Positions 17,372 to 26,716 of a stretch of DNA of 64,000 nucleotides are shown here, piece after piece; the stretch's first letter is position 1; every line of letters starts with the position of its first letter. Location: positions 42,053 through 106,052 of the forward strand of contig NZ_BOOW01000050.1 in assembly GCF_016863435.1 (NCBI RefSeq), written 5' to 3'. The position numbers and the translations under genes were made by a program. The notes under the pieces are model-generated. The model made no database searches. It saw nothing but the letters and a program-made list of their open reading frames with translations, and was not told where the DNA came from. This DNA comes from Sinosporangium siamense (lineage in GTDB: Bacteria; Actinomycetota; Actinomycetes; Streptosporangiales; Streptosporangiaceae).

Positions 17372-17397
17372 ATCCGGCACCGGGAAGGGTGCGTGCC
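17372..17397. terminator. Hairpin between convergent sigma and deaminase genes
   Basis: CCGGCAC (17372-17378) and GTGCCGG (17391-17397) form a 7-bp stem with a 12-base loop, 3 bases past the sigma stop. The rest of the gap to 17627 shows nothing further. Confidence 0.5.
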
Positions 17398-17626
17398 GGG
17401 GCATGGCCGGCCGGGTTGACCGCCGAATCCGGAGCCCAGCCGCGTTGGACGAGCCGGGCCACCTACTCGAAGATCAGCCGGGTTCACCGTTCGCGCCGAG
17501 TGCATGGACAGAATGGCGCGATCTTGGATTTGTCGGAATACAGCCACAGCCCGATCTCTTGTGCCACTTCAACACTCACGGAACTTCACTCCTGAACGAG
17601 GCCGCCCCGTCTAGGTGGCCGGCGGG

Positions 17627-18193
17627 TCAGTACGGGTGGTGGTTCGGCTTGTTTGCCCAGGCGGCGTATGCCTGGGCGCCGAGTTCGGGGTAGATCTGCT
17701 CGATTCGGATCTTGCGTTGGTCGAGGGGCCGCTGGAAGTCCTCGTACTGGAAGGCGTCGTCGAAACCGATCTTCCTCGTCGCCTCGAGGTCGGAGCTGAA
17801 GTGAACCGAGTCGATCCGTGACCAGTAGATGGCGCTCATGCACATCGGGCAAGGAGCCCCGCTCGAGTAGAGGGAGCATCCCATGAGCATCCGGGCCCGC
17901 TCAGGCAGGAGGTCGGGCGAGCCGTCCGGGCGCGGCACGAGCTCGAGCGTTGAGGCGTTCTGGTGGTCCTCCGCAACGGTGGGTGCCTCCGGGTTCTGGA
18001 TCTGGATGGCCTTGCGGATGGCCTCGATCTCGCCGTGTGCGGTCGGATCGCCGGTGAGCAGGACGCGGTTCTGCCCGCGGGCGAGAATCTCCCCGTCCTT
18101 GGTGATGACCGCGCCGAACGGGCCTCCCCAGCCGTTCACAACGGACTCCGTGGCGAGTCGCACGGCTTCGGCCATGAATTCCTTGGGTCCCAT
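17627..18193 (-). CDS. Cytidine/guanine deaminase-type nucleoside deaminase
   Basis: 188 aa, zinc-dependent deaminase fold. The zinc/proton-shuttle motif is AHGEIEAIR (H-x-E, with Gly where Ala or Val is usual) near residue 53, and the Cys pair is APCPMCMSAIYWSRID near residue 114. The FDDAFQYEDF segment and C-terminus resemble guanine deaminase (GuaD)-like enzymes more than tRNA-adenosine deaminases. Start ATG 18193 has GGAGG 7 bases upstream. Likely a purine salvage or modified-base deaminase, standing alone. Confidence 0.8.
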   Translation of the reverse strand: MGPKEFMAEAVRLATESVVNGWGGPFGAVITKDGEILARGQNRVLLTGDPTAHGEIEAIRKAIQIQNPEAPTVAEDHQNASTLELVPRPDGSPDLLPERARMLMGCSLYSSGAPCPMCMSAIYWSRIDSVHFSSDLEATRKIGFDDAFQYEDFQRPLDQRKIRIEQIYPELGAQAYAAWANKPNHHPY

Positions 18194-18291
18194 GTCATAA
18201 CCTCCGGCAGGTAAATTACGTCTTAAATTTCGTCGTCATCGACTGCCGTTTCCAGGTCATCGCCGCCCTGCTTCTCCAGGCGGTCTTGGAC

Positions 18292-18304
18292 TATACTTGC
18301 CCAG
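18292..18304 (+). promoter_or_regulatory. -10 box of a probable leaderless transcript
   Basis: TATACT (18292-18297) lies exactly 7 bases before the GTG at 18305, the spacing expected when transcription starts on the start codon. No Shine-Dalgarno sequence precedes the GTG. A clear -35 is not seen. Confidence 0.5.
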
Positions 18305-19276
18305 GTGAAGCCTGATTCGAACCGTGGGGCCTCGGATCGCAGCGTGACCGTGGTCATTTCGTCAAAGGTTCGCAAAGGGTGCGAGGAAGATTATCGCCGC
18401 TGGCAGCAGAAAATAAATGAGAGCATGCGCTCATTTGCTGGTTTTGAGGGGGCGGAGGCTTATCCGCCGATCCCCGGTGAGCAAGCTTCCTGGGTGTCTG
18501 TTTTTCGTTTCTCGGATATCGCCCGGCTGACCGGTTGGCTGAATTCGGAGTCGCGCGGGGCGCTGCTCGACGAGGTCCGGCCGCTGCTGGAGGAGCCGGC
18601 GGCGCTGGAGGTCCTCGCGGGAAGGACGTCGGAGAGCGAAGCGGTGACGGCGGTGATCTCCCACAACGTGCGGCCGGGCCATGAGGACGACTACACACGC
18701 TGGCAGGACAGGGTCCACAAGGCCGAGGAGAGGTTTCCCGGCTTCCTGGGATTCGAGGCGTTCGCGCCCGTGCCGGGCGTACAGCCGCACTGGGTGGTCA
18801 TGACCCGGTTCGACACCCGCGAACACCTTGAGAACTGGCTCGCGTCCGACACCCGCAGAAAGCTCCTGGACGAAGGTCGCGACTGGGTCGCCGACTTCGA
18901 CCTGCGCACCGTCAAGTCGGCGTTCGGCGGCTGGTTCCGGTTCGGCGGCGGAGCCGCCGGGGAGGGCGCTCCGCCCAACTGGAAGCAGGCCATGTGCGTG
19001 CTGCTGGCCCTCTATCCGATCGTGATGGCGCTGAACCTCACGGTGAGCCGGATGCTGACCGGCGCGGGCCTGCCCCTCTACCTCGTCCTGTTCATCGGCA
19101 ACGTGCTGAGCGTCGCCATCCTCACCTGGGTCCTGATGCCGCTCGTCAACAGGGCCTTCGCGGCCTGGCTGCGTCCCGATGTGCCCCGCTCGTTCCTCGC
19201 CGGCGCCGCCGGAGCGCTTGTGATCGTGCTGTGCTACGTGCTGTCCATCGCCGTCTTCGCCGTGATCACCCGTTAA
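18305..19276 (+). CDS. Membrane-anchored double antibiotic-biosynthesis-monooxygenase (ABM) domain protein
   Basis: 323 aa. Two tandem ABM (dimeric alpha-beta barrel) domains are visible: VTVVISSKVRKGCEEDYRRW (about residues 14-100) and VTAVISHNVRPGHEDDYTRW (about 113-205). They are clearly duplicates of one another. The C-terminal 95 residues hold three membrane segments (MCVLLALYPIVMALNL, YLVLFIGNVLSVAILTW, AGALVIVLCYVLSIAVFAV). Such proteins are usually annotated as ABM-domain/hypothetical membrane proteins; whether it oxidises anything is unknown. It is followed by a flavin oxidoreductase, which may act with it. Confidence 0.75.
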   Translation: MKPDSNRGASDRSVTVVISSKVRKGCEEDYRRWQQKINESMRSFAGFEGAEAYPPIPGEQASWVSVFRFSDIARLTGWLNSESRGALLDEVRPLLEEPAALEVLAGRTSESEAVTAVISHNVRPGHEDDYTRWQDRVHKAEERFPGFLGFEAFAPVPGVQPHWVVMTRFDTREHLENWLASDTRRKLLDEGRDWVADFDLRTVKSAFGGWFRFGGGAAGEGAPPNWKQAMCVLLALYPIVMALNLTVSRMLTGAGLPLYLVLFIGNVLSVAILTWVLMPLVNRAFAAWLRPDVPRSFLAGAAGALVIVLCYVLSIAVFAVITR

Positions 19277-19315
19277 AGGCCGCGGCAGGGCGCGTTCACC
19301 TGGAGGATGTCCGAC

Positions 19316-20671
19316 ATGGAGCTGGGCCGGGACCTCGAGGGGCTGCTCGTCAGGCGAGGCGAGGCCGGCTACGAAGCCCTCAGGGCGGCTGCGGTGTGGA
19401 ACGGGCTCAAGCCGGAGCGGTTCCCCGATGTGATCGTCCAGGCCGCCTCCGAGCAAGACGTCCGGACGGCGGTCAGGTTCGCTCGCTCGGCCGGCATGCG
19501 GGTCACCGTACGGGCCGGTGGCCACAACTGGGTGGGCACCTCGGTGCGCGACGGAGGCATGCTCATCGACCTCTCCCGGCTCGACGCGTGCGCCGTCGAC
19601 ACCGCCTCGGCCACGGCGAGCGCGCAGCCCGCTGTCAAAGGCCGCGATCTCGCCGCCGCGCTCGCCGGACACGGGCTGGCCTTCCCCGTGGGGCACTGCG
19701 GCTCCGTCGCGCTCGGCGGCTACCTGCTGAGCGGCGGGCTCGGCTGGAACCCCGGAGTGTGGGGGCCGGCCTGCCTGAGCGTCGCGGAGATCGAAGCCGT
19801 GACGGCGGCCGGCGAGGTGGTCCGGTGCAGCGAGAACGAGAACGCCGACCTCTTCTGGGCGGCACGCGGAGCCGGGCCGGGGTTCTTCGCGGTCGTCACC
19901 CGGTTCCGGTTGAGTCTGCATCGTCTTCCGACGGCGATCACCACCAGCGCCTACGTCTTCCCGCTCCCGGAAGTGGCGGACGTGACGTCCTGGGTCGTCG
20001 AGGTCGCGGCGTCGCTCCCCCCGGCGGTCGAGCTGAGCGTCACGCTCGGCACGGCGCCGCAGGAGCACGGGACGAAGGCGATCGCCGTCACGGCCACCTG
20101 CTTCGCGGACTCCGCGGACGAGGCGGCCAGATCCCTTGAGGCGTTCCGAGCGTGCCCCCTCGCCGGGCGCGCCCTGACCCGCTCGGAGGAGCAGCCGGCC
20201 ACCTTCGACGCCCTGTTCGAGGGCGCCGACGCGCTCTGGCCGGAGCGCCACCGCGTCGCGGCCGACACCCTCTGGTCGATGGAGGACCTCGGCGCGCTGC
20301 TGCCGTTGCTCGCGGGCGACGTCGCCAAGGCTCCGTCCGGCAAGTCACTCGTGCTGGCGAACATCACTCCCGCGCCGCCCGGCGGAGCCGCGATGCCCGA
20401 TATGGCCTTCTCGGCGCTGGGCAGGAGCTACGTCGTCGGTTATGCGATCTGGGAGGACCCGGCGCATGACCAGGTCAACATCCGCTGGTTGCGCGAGGCG
20501 ACGGGCAAGGTCGTGCCGCTGGCGGCCGGGCACTACATCGCGGAGGCCGATCTACTGGCCACTCCGTCCCGAAGCCGGCGGTCGTTCACGCCCGGCACGT
20601 GGGAGCGCCTGCGGGCGGTGCGAGCACGATGGGATCCCGAGGGCGTTTGTCAGTCTTACCTGCAACCATGA
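19316..20671 (+). CDS. BBE-like FAD-linked oxidoreductase (bicovalent flavin)
   Basis: 451 aa from ATG 19316; GGAGG at 19302-19306 is 9 bases away, whereas ATG 19307 abuts it. PCMH-type FAD domain: VTVRAGGHNWVGTSVRDGG carries the His for the 8-alpha link, and FPVGHCGSVALGGYLLSGG carries the Cys for the 6-S link, so the flavin is probably bound twice. The C-terminal YLQP matches the berberine-bridge-enzyme end (YxNY/YxxP type). Family members oxidise sugars, alcohols or secondary-metabolite intermediates. It follows the ABM membrane protein by 39 bases. Substrate unknown. Confidence 0.85.
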   Translation: MELGRDLEGLLVRRGEAGYEALRAAAVWNGLKPERFPDVIVQAASEQDVRTAVRFARSAGMRVTVRAGGHNWVGTSVRDGGMLIDLSRLDACAVDTASATASAQPAVKGRDLAAALAGHGLAFPVGHCGSVALGGYLLSGGLGWNPGVWGPACLSVAEIEAVTAAGEVVRCSENENADLFWAARGAGPGFFAVVTRFRLSLHRLPTAITTSAYVFPLPEVADVTSWVVEVAASLPPAVELSVTLGTAPQEHGTKAIAVTATCFADSADEAARSLEAFRACPLAGRALTRSEEQPATFDALFEGADALWPERHRVAADTLWSMEDLGALLPLLAGDVAKAPSGKSLVLANITPAPPGGAAMPDMAFSALGRSYVVGYAIWEDPAHDQVNIRWLREATGKVVPLAAGHYIAEADLLATPSRSRRSFTPGTWERLRAVRARWDPEGVCQSYLQP

Positions 20672-20767
20672 AGCCCCGATATGGCCCCCATGGGCCAGAC
20701 CCGGCCAGCCTTCTATCTCGACCGCGAATCGTGCCGGCGGGGGCAATTTAAGCATGTGGAGGACGAC

Positions 20768-21109
20768 ATGGCGCAGGACCTCTTCGTCGGCATCCCCGTC
20801 ACCGAATACGCTGCGGCGTTGCCGTGGTACGAGCAGCTCTTCGGGGTGCAGCCCTCGTTCCTGCCGAACGATATCGAGGCAGTATGGGAGGTGGCCGAGC
20901 ACCGTTACATCTACATCGTGCAAGAGCCGGAACGGGCGGGGAACGCCCTGGTGCTGTTGTTCGTCGACGACCTGGACGAGCGAGTCGCCAAGATCTCCCG
21001 GCGGGGCATCGAGCCTGCCAGGCGTGAGCCGTACGACGGTGGTGTGACCAAGGTGATCTACCGGGACGCGGAAGGCAATGAGATCAGCTTTGGCGGCGTC
21101 TCGGGGTGA
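20768..21109 (+). CDS. VOC-superfamily (glyoxalase/bleomycin resistance-like) protein
   Basis: 113 aa from ATG 20768, which follows a GGAGG site. An upstream ATG at 20681 would add a non-conserved leader. The single VOC module is recognisable: FVGIPVTEYAAALPWYEQLF at the N-terminus, the middle LVLLFVDDLDERVAKI, and the closing YRDAEGNEISFGG with a metal-binding Glu. Could be a dioxygenase, isomerase or drug-binding protein; nothing nearby decides it. Confidence 0.75.
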   Translation: MAQDLFVGIPVTEYAAALPWYEQLFGVQPSFLPNDIEAVWEVAEHRYIYIVQEPERAGNALVLLFVDDLDERVAKISRRGIEPARREPYDGGVTKVIYRDAEGNEISFGGVSG

Positions 21110-21276
21110 GGCCACCTCGGAAACGCCATCCGGCATTATCGACGGACTGCGCGCCGACCGGGCGGTCACCCCACTGCCGGTTCCACCCCTCGACGCCGAG
21201 TCACTCGATACCGCCCGCCGCCACTGGACCCCACGACACCCCGGCACACCACGCCTGTGACCAGTCGAGGTGCTAG

Positions 21277-21567
21277 ATGAGATACATCAGAGTGGTTTGG
21301 GAGCACGACTTCGACGAGCCTGTGCTCATCTTCAGCGAACTGGACGAAGAAGGCTGGGAAATCCGCAAAGTTCAGGTATACCGAAACGGACACTCCGAGT
21401 GGGCGGACGCCACCTACGAAACAGATTCAGTGGGACTGAGCGAGATTCCTGTCCCCGGAGTTGAAGAGATATCCTCAGACCCTGAGTTCCAGGCAGAACT
21501 AATCGACGCAGACGACTTTGAGCGCGCGTGGCTAGCCGCGCAAGCCGGCAGGGACCCAGGGGCATAA
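21277..21567 (+). CDS. DUF6881-like small protein
   Basis: 96 aa. MRYIRVVWEHDFDEPVLIFS, EGWEIRKVQVYRNG and the later EIPVPGVEEISSDPEF resemble the DUF6881 family of small actinobacterial proteins, which have no known function and often sit in toxin-immunity neighbourhoods. The protein is strongly acidic (many Glu/Asp). No partner gene is seen: the next gene is on the other strand. Confidence 0.6.
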   Translation: MRYIRVVWEHDFDEPVLIFSELDEEGWEIRKVQVYRNGHSEWADATYETDSVGLSEIPVPGVEEISSDPEFQAELIDADDFERAWLAAQAGRDPGA

Positions 21568-21713
21568 CCCATGCTCAACGTTCGAGCGGCACAGCCTCAC
21601 GTAACCATGATTCCCCCGCCCAAGGCGTTCTTGAGGCGCTGCGCCTCCTGGATACGCCGTCAGCGGGGCATGTACGTACGATGCGATCTACTCAAATCAA
21701 CGCCCTCTGCGGC

Positions 21714-22538
21714 CTACGGCTTGACCGCGGCTCCGCCGTACATGTGCACGTGCGCATCGGGGACTCTGGCGGCTTCGTCAGGGTGCCAGTGATTGACGAG
21801 CACGACGCCGGGATCGATGAGCTTCAATCCGTTGAAGAATGGCACTACCTCGGCTTTGGTGCGGGCCTTGGTAGGGACACCGTGGGCGTTGTAGGCGGCG
21901 ACTCCGGCGGTCACCTCCTCCGGTGCGCTGTCGGCCGTGCACGTGGACAGCGCCAGGACGCTGCCGGGGGCCAGCGGGGTCATGAGCCGTCCGATGAGGT
22001 CGTGCACCTCGGCGTCGTCAAGGATGAAGTGCACGATCGCGAGGAGGGTCAGCGCGACCGGCTTGTTCAAATCGAGGGTGTCCCGCAATTGCGGCGAGGC
22101 CAGGATGTTTTCGGGGTCGCGCAGATCGGCGTCCAGATAGGACGTCCGTCCCGCCGGGTCGCTGACAAGTAGCGCGCGGGCATGCACCAGGACGACGGGG
22201 TCGTTGTCGACATAAACGATGCGCGACTCGGGCGCGACCTTCTGGACGATGTCATGAAGGTTAGGGGAAGTGGGGAGGCCGGTGCCGATGTCAAGGAATT
22301 GGCGAATGCCATGCTCTGCCGCCAGACGGTGGGCGACGCGCAGCATGAAGTTCCGGTTGGCCCGCATCGACGTCGGCAGATTCGGCCAATCACTCGTGAT
22401 ACCGGCCGCCGCCGTGCGGTCGGCCTCGAAGTTATCCTTGCCGCCGAGCAAGTAATCGTAGATGCGCGCGGAATGGGGCTGATTCGTCTTTAGGTCGAGG
22501 GGGTCAGCGACTTTCTCCGAGGTTTCCTCCGTCACCAT
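21714..22538 (-). CDS. SAM-dependent methyltransferase, DUF574 family
   Basis: 274 aa. The family opening HSARIYDYLLGGKDNFEADR is nearly invariant in actinobacterial DUF574 (S-adenosyl methyltransferase) proteins. The SAM-binding glycine motif is FLDIGTGLPTSPNLH and the acidic strand end is IVYVDNDPVVLVHARAL. Members are numerous in actinomycetes and of unknown substrate. Start ATG 22538 has GGAAGAG upstream. No operon partner. Confidence 0.85.
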   Translation of the reverse strand: MVTEETSEKVADPLDLKTNQPHSARIYDYLLGGKDNFEADRTAAAGITSDWPNLPTSMRANRNFMLRVAHRLAAEHGIRQFLDIGTGLPTSPNLHDIVQKVAPESRIVYVDNDPVVLVHARALLVSDPAGRTSYLDADLRDPENILASPQLRDTLDLNKPVALTLLAIVHFILDDAEVHDLIGRLMTPLAPGSVLALSTCTADSAPEEVTAGVAAYNAHGVPTKARTKAEVVPFFNGLKLIDPGVVLVNHWHPDEAARVPDAHVHMYGGAAVKP

Positions 22539-22866
22539 AGATACTCTTCCTCGTCCGGCTCAATGCTGCAAGCCATCCGAAACTCATGCAGGTCAGCCGG
22601 ACGCCCTGGGTGAACATGCAGGCTGCGCTGCCAGGCGGCGTGGATCGGTGGCACCGCGCCTGGTTTGAAGGGGTGGCGGACTAGGTCTCTTCTTGCTGTG
22701 GCCTCCGCGGAAACCCGTCCTTAAGACTCAAGACAAGACAGCCCGGCCGCCTGTGACATGCAGGCGAAAAAGGTCGTTGGTGGCGAAGAAGGGCCGGGCC
22801 GTCCACGCGTGGTTCACGGTCTCCCACGATGTGGGGAGAGGCTCCTTCCTGGTCGGTCAGCGCCGG
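22539..22866. other. Intergenic stretch
   Basis: Upstream region of the DUF574 methyltransferase and downstream region of the ABC permease. No gene, repeat or clear promoter recognised. Confidence 0.4.
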
Positions 22867-24051
22867 TCAGCGTAGGGCGTCGACGGGCTCCATGCGGGCG
22901 GCGCGCAAGGCCGGATACAGGCCGGCCAGGAGACCGACCAGTGCGCCGGCCGCGGGGGCGGCCAGGGCTAGGCGGATGTCCAGCACCGGGGTCCAGTGGC
23001 GGACGGCCGCGACCGTGACGACGGCGACGGTGCCGAGGCTGGCGCCGATGACTCCGCCGGTGAGGCCGATCAGGCTGGATTCCAGCAGGAACTGGGCGGC
23101 TATGTTGCGGCGGGTGGCTCCCAGGGCTCGGCGCAGGCCGATCTCGGCGACGCGTTCCATGATCGTGACCAGGGTGACGTTGGCGATCCCGACCGCGCCC
23201 ACGATCAGGGAGACCAGGCCGAGGATGAGGAACAGGCCGTTGACGTCGTCCTGGGCGCCGTCGCGGGCGCGTTTGGGGCCGGGCGGGGCGATCACCTGGA
23301 GTTCTCCGGCGTGGTTCGGGCTGAGGGCGAGAGCGGCTTGGCGGGCGATCAGCTCGGCGGCGCCCAGTTGGGTGCCGACCAGGACGCGGGTGACGTTCTT
23401 CAGGCCGAAGTCGGGGCCGATGGTGGGCGGTACCAGGACCGCGCCGGCGAGGATCTGCTCGCGCTGCAGGCCGCCGATGATGCCGATGACGGTGTAGGCG
23501 CGGTCGTTGATGAACACCGCCGGCGCGTGGTCCAGCCGGGTGATGCCGAGCATGGCGGCGGCCTGCTCGCCCAGCACGACGACCCGGTCGCGGCGGATGA
23601 TGTGGCCCGCGTCGTAGAAGCGGCCGGCCAGCAGTCTGCCGTGGGTGGTGGCCTGCAGATTCGGGGTGGCCGCGACGACGGCCAGGGTCTGCCCGGCCAC
23701 CTGGGTCGGGTCGAGCAGGTTGTTGGCGGTCACGACGAGGTTGGAGCTCTTGTCGCTCTGCGCCAGCGCCGTGGCCGAGAGCACGCCGCGCAGTCGCCGC
23801 AGTTCCGCGACGGCCTCCCACGACACCAGCGCCTGGCGGCTGCTTTGCGGCACCTCGACGGTGATGCTTGTGGCCAGCAACTCGTCGAAGCGGCCGACGA
23901 TCTGGTTGCCGGCGGTCGCGGCGATGCCCATGGTGACCACGAGCGTGGTGATTCCCAGGACGGTGCCCAGGGTGGTCAGGGCCGATCGGATGGGACGGGC
24001 CAGCATTCCCGCCATGGACTCGGCCCACAGATCGCGGATGTCCATCCTCAC
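22867..24051 (-). CDS. MacB/FtsX-type ABC transporter permease
   Basis: 394 aa. One N-terminal membrane segment (RSALTTLGTVLGITTLVVTMG), a long extracytoplasmic domain (about residues 45-270), then three C-terminal segments (LFLILGLVSLIVGAVGIANV, LIGLTGGVIGASLGTVAVV, ALAAPAAGALVGLLAGLYP). The coupling region EIGLRRALGATRRNIAAQFL and the end PALRAARMEPVDALR are diagnostic of MacB/FtsX permeases. The GTG start at 24051 overlaps the ATPase stop; ATG 24045 is an alternative. With its ATPase, adaptor and lipoprotein it forms an export or envelope-stress module. Confidence 0.9.
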   Translation of the reverse strand: MRMDIRDLWAESMAGMLARPIRSALTTLGTVLGITTLVVTMGIAATAGNQIVGRFDELLATSITVEVPQSSRQALVSWEAVAELRRLRGVLSATALAQSDKSSNLVVTANNLLDPTQVAGQTLAVVAATPNLQATTHGRLLAGRFYDAGHIIRRDRVVVLGEQAAAMLGITRLDHAPAVFINDRAYTVIGIIGGLQREQILAGAVLVPPTIGPDFGLKNVTRVLVGTQLGAAELIARQAALALSPNHAGELQVIAPPGPKRARDGAQDDVNGLFLILGLVSLIVGAVGIANVTLVTIMERVAEIGLRRALGATRRNIAAQFLLESSLIGLTGGVIGASLGTVAVVTVAAVRHWTPVLDIRLALAAPAAGALVGLLAGLYPALRAARMEPVDALR

Positions 24052-24725
24052 TCCTGCTCGGTCAGGACGCCGTCGCCGATGCGCACGCGGCGCTTGGCAC
24101 GGGCGCTGACCTCGTCCTCGTGGGTGATCACCAGGATGGTCAGGCCCTGGGAGCGCAGTCCGTCGAACAGGTCGAGCACGGCCTCGGTGTTGCGGCTGTC
24201 GAGGTTGCCCGTTGGCTCGTCACACAGCAACAGGGACGGCCGGGCCATCAGGGCACGGGCGATGGCCACTCGCTGGCGTTCACCGCCCGACAGCCGGCCT
24301 GGCTGGAAACCGGTACGGTGCCCCATGCCCACCTGCTCCAGCGCTTGCTTGGCGCGGGCCAGGCGACCGCGGCGCGGGTGCCGCCCGTAGACCTCGGCGA
24401 GCATCACGTTCTCCGTCACGGTCCGGTGGGGGAGCAGGTGGAAGGACTGGAACACAAACCCGATGCGCGCGCCGCGCAGCCGGGTTCGCGCACCGTCGCG
24501 CAGGGTGGTGGTCTCGATGCCGTCAAGCCGGAACGAGCCCGAGCTCGGCCGGTCCAGCAGCCCGAGAACATTGAGCAGAGTGGACTTGCCGGACCCGGAC
24601 GGGCCGATGATGGCCATGTAGTCGCCGGGGTCGACACGCAGTGTGACGTTGTCCAGGGCACGCACCGGCGGGTCGGCGGGGAAATCCCGGCAGATGCCGG
24701 TCAGCTCGATGACGGGCTCAGGCAT
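24048..24725 (-). CDS. LolD/MacB-type ABC transporter ATPase
   Basis: 225 aa. Walker [11 protein letters not shown] (about residues 40-49), Q-loop FVFQSFHLLPHRT, signature [15 protein letters not shown], Walker [13 protein letters not shown] and H-loop VITHEDE are all intact. It overlaps the adaptor end (24718-24725) and the permease start. Energises the permease at 22867. Confidence 0.92.
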   Translation of the reverse strand: MPEPVIELTGICRDFPADPPVRALDNVTLRVDPGDYMAIIGPSGSGKSTLLNVLGLLDRPSSGSFRLDGIETTTLRDGARTRLRGARIGFVFQSFHLLPHRTVTENVMLAEVYGRHPRRGRLARAKQALEQVGMGHRTGFQPGRLSGGERQRVAIARALMARPSLLLCDEPTGNLDSRNTEAVLDLFDGLRSQGLTILVITHEDEVSARAKRRVRIGDGVLTEQE

Positions 24726-26658
24726 CGCTCACCACGACCCGGTCGCCTTCCTTGACCGCACCGGCCCGCAAGGGTGTGATCTCCACATTGCCGTCGGCGG
24801 TCAGTCCCGTGCGCACTTCGACCTCGTCGGCTTTGTCGCCGTCCAGCGCCACCCGGATGCGGGGGCGGCCGTCGGCGGAGGTGACGACGGCGGCGACCGG
24901 CACGCTCAGCACCTCCCCTTCAGTCGAGCCTACGGAGATCCGCACCGTCAGCGACGAGCCGACCAGCGCCTTGAGCCCCTTGGTGGTGTCGGGAGTGAGC
25001 AGGATCGGCACTGAGCCGGTGTCGGGCGGGCTGCCCTGGCCCTCGTCCTTCTTCTTGTCCTGCGCGGAGACGCGGGCGGCCTCCCCGGTGGCGGTGAGCC
25101 TGGCGGGCAGCAGGGTGCCGTCAAGGGTTTCCATGGTGGCCTTCTGGTTTCGGCGCAGCAGCTTGGCCTCCTTGGCGTCCACCGACCCGGTGATCGCGAA
25201 GGCGGAGCTCGTCACGGTGGCGACCTTGGACTCGACGGTGTCGCCGGGCTTGACCTCGGCCTTGTCGATGCGGGCCGGTAGCGTCGGGAGGAAGACGATT
25301 TCGCCGGCCGGGACGCTGACGCCGTAGGTCTTGCGGAATTCGGCCAGCATGTCGCGGGCGTCGGCCAGGCCGGCGGCGCTGTTGCCGACCTTCATCCGCA
25401 GCGGGGAGACCTCCTGCGCCCGGCGTAGGTTCTGTTTGGCGGTGACCTCGGCTTCCTTCGCGGTGCGCACGGCCTTGCGCAGCTCTTCCAGCCGCTTGTC
25501 CTGCTCGTCGCGGACCTGCTCGTTGTAGCCGTCCACGGCCCTCCGGGCCTCGTCCAAGGTCTGCCAGGCGTTGGCGAGCTTCATTTCCAGCAGGCGGGTG
25601 TCCGTCGAGCGGGACGGGGTGGGAGCGGGCGGTGGCGGTGGCGGGGGGCCGGAGGGTATGCCGGAGGGTGACGGTTCCGGCGTGGGGGGCGGGGTGTTGT
25701 TCTGCTCCCTGGCCTCGTCGAGTTCCTTCTCGGCCGCGAGCACCGCCTCCTCGGCGGTGCGCACAGCCTGCCGCAGGCTCGTCAGCCTGGCGGCCTGTTC
25801 GGGAGTCACATCCTGCCGCAGCGCCTCCTGCACCGCCCGCTCGGCCGAGCGCAGGTCGCGGCGGGCGTTGTCGTGGCGCAGCTTGAGCGGTCGCACGTCG
25901 AGGCCCTCATCCAGCGCCTTGCGGGCCTCGGCCAGCTCGGACTCCTTGTTCCGGACGGCTTCGCCGTAGGCCTGCAGGTTCTTTCGCGCCTCCACGTCTG
26001 GTTCCTGGGCCTGGTAGCCGCGCTTGGCGTACCAGCGTTTCACCGCGGTGACGGTGGCCTTGTCGAAGACCCCCGTGACCGGCACCCGCATGCCCTTGCG
26101 GCGCAACGCGCGCTGCAACTGGCGGACGTCGTCGCCTTCGGCGCCCGGCACCAGCGGCCGGTACATCGGCAACCGCCCGCGAAAGACGAACACCGGCCGC
26201 CCGTTGACCTGCATCAGCACGTCACCCTCACCAATCGGGCCGACTGCGGGCGCCCTGGTGACGCGCTGGGGCGTGCCGCCACCGGCGGACCCCGAGCCCA
26301 TGGCACCGGTCACGCCGACCACGCCGGCCAGCGTGATCGGCAGGGGGGAACCATAGGTGAGTGTGCCGTTGACGGTGACGGTGCTGGTGAGTTTGCGCTT
26401 GACGACAGGCGCGGTCACCAGGGACGGTTTCGGCGGGCGGCGCGCGGCCAACTCGTCGGCCGGTGAACGCAGATCCGCGCCCACCGCCCAGCCGACGCCG
26501 GCGAGCGCCATCACCGCGGCCACGACACCGGCCAATATCTTGTTCCTTGACAGGCCGCGCTTGAAGCCGCCTGTCCGGGCTGCGCCTTCCTCACCGCGTC
26601 CGCCGGGTCCGCCGGGGTCCACGGCTCGCCCGCCGGCCGCCGGCCTGAGCTTGCGCAT
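24718..26658 (-). CDS. HlyD-like periplasmic adaptor with peptidoglycan-binding domain
   Basis: 646 aa from ATG 26658; the in-frame ATG at 26727 adds 23 residues overlapping the previous gene. A single N-terminal membrane anchor (ILAGVVAAVMALAGVGWAVG) is followed by a lipoyl/barrel segment (LTSTVTVNGTLTYGSPLP). Then comes a PG_binding_1 repeat (LVPGAEGDDVRQLQRALRRK, VTGVFDKATVTAVKRWY) and two long charged coiled-coil blocks split by a Pro-rich linker. The C-terminal barrel ends AGAVKEGDRVVVSDA, a typical adaptor end. It would link the ABC pair to the cell wall. The paralogue at 51136 lacks the coiled coils. Confidence 0.85.
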   Translation of the reverse strand: MRKLRPAAGGRAVDPGGPGGRGEEGAARTGGFKRGLSRNKILAGVVAAVMALAGVGWAVGADLRSPADELAARRPPKPSLVTAPVVKRKLTSTVTVNGTLTYGSPLPITLAGVVGVTGAMGSGSAGGGTPQRVTRAPAVGPIGEGDVLMQVNGRPVFVFRGRLPMYRPLVPGAEGDDVRQLQRALRRKGMRVPVTGVFDKATVTAVKRWYAKRGYQAQEPDVEARKNLQAYGEAVRNKESELAEARKALDEGLDVRPLKLRHDNARRDLRSAERAVQEALRQDVTPEQAARLTSLRQAVRTAEEAVLAAEKELDEAREQNNTPPPTPEPSPSGIPSGPPPPPPPAPTPSRSTDTRLLEMKLANAWQTLDEARRAVDGYNEQVRDEQDKRLEELRKAVRTAKEAEVTAKQNLRRAQEVSPLRMKVGNSAAGLADARDMLAEFRKTYGVSVPAGEIVFLPTLPARIDKAEVKPGDTVESKVATVTSSAFAITGSVDAKEAKLLRRNQKATMETLDGTLLPARLTATGEAARVSAQDKKKDEGQGSPPDTGSVPILLTPDTTKGLKALVGSSLTVRISVGSTEGEVLSVPVAAVVTSADGRPRIRVALDGDKADEVEVRTGLTADGNVEITPLRAGAVKEGDRVVVSDA

Positions 26659-26716
26659 GCTGAACTCGCTTCGATGGAAATGGAGTGAGGGGCTGATGCG
26701 GTGGAGCCTTGCGGGG

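Noticed and set aside
18431..20251. 606-codon minus-strand frame opposite the ABM and BBE-like genes
   Set aside because: No recognisable motif; the plus-strand genes have strong domain evidence. Antisense shadow.
22996..24390. 464-codon plus-strand frame opposite the first ABC permease and ATPase
   Set aside because: Gly/Asp/Gln-rich shadow of genes with intact Walker and FtsX motifs.
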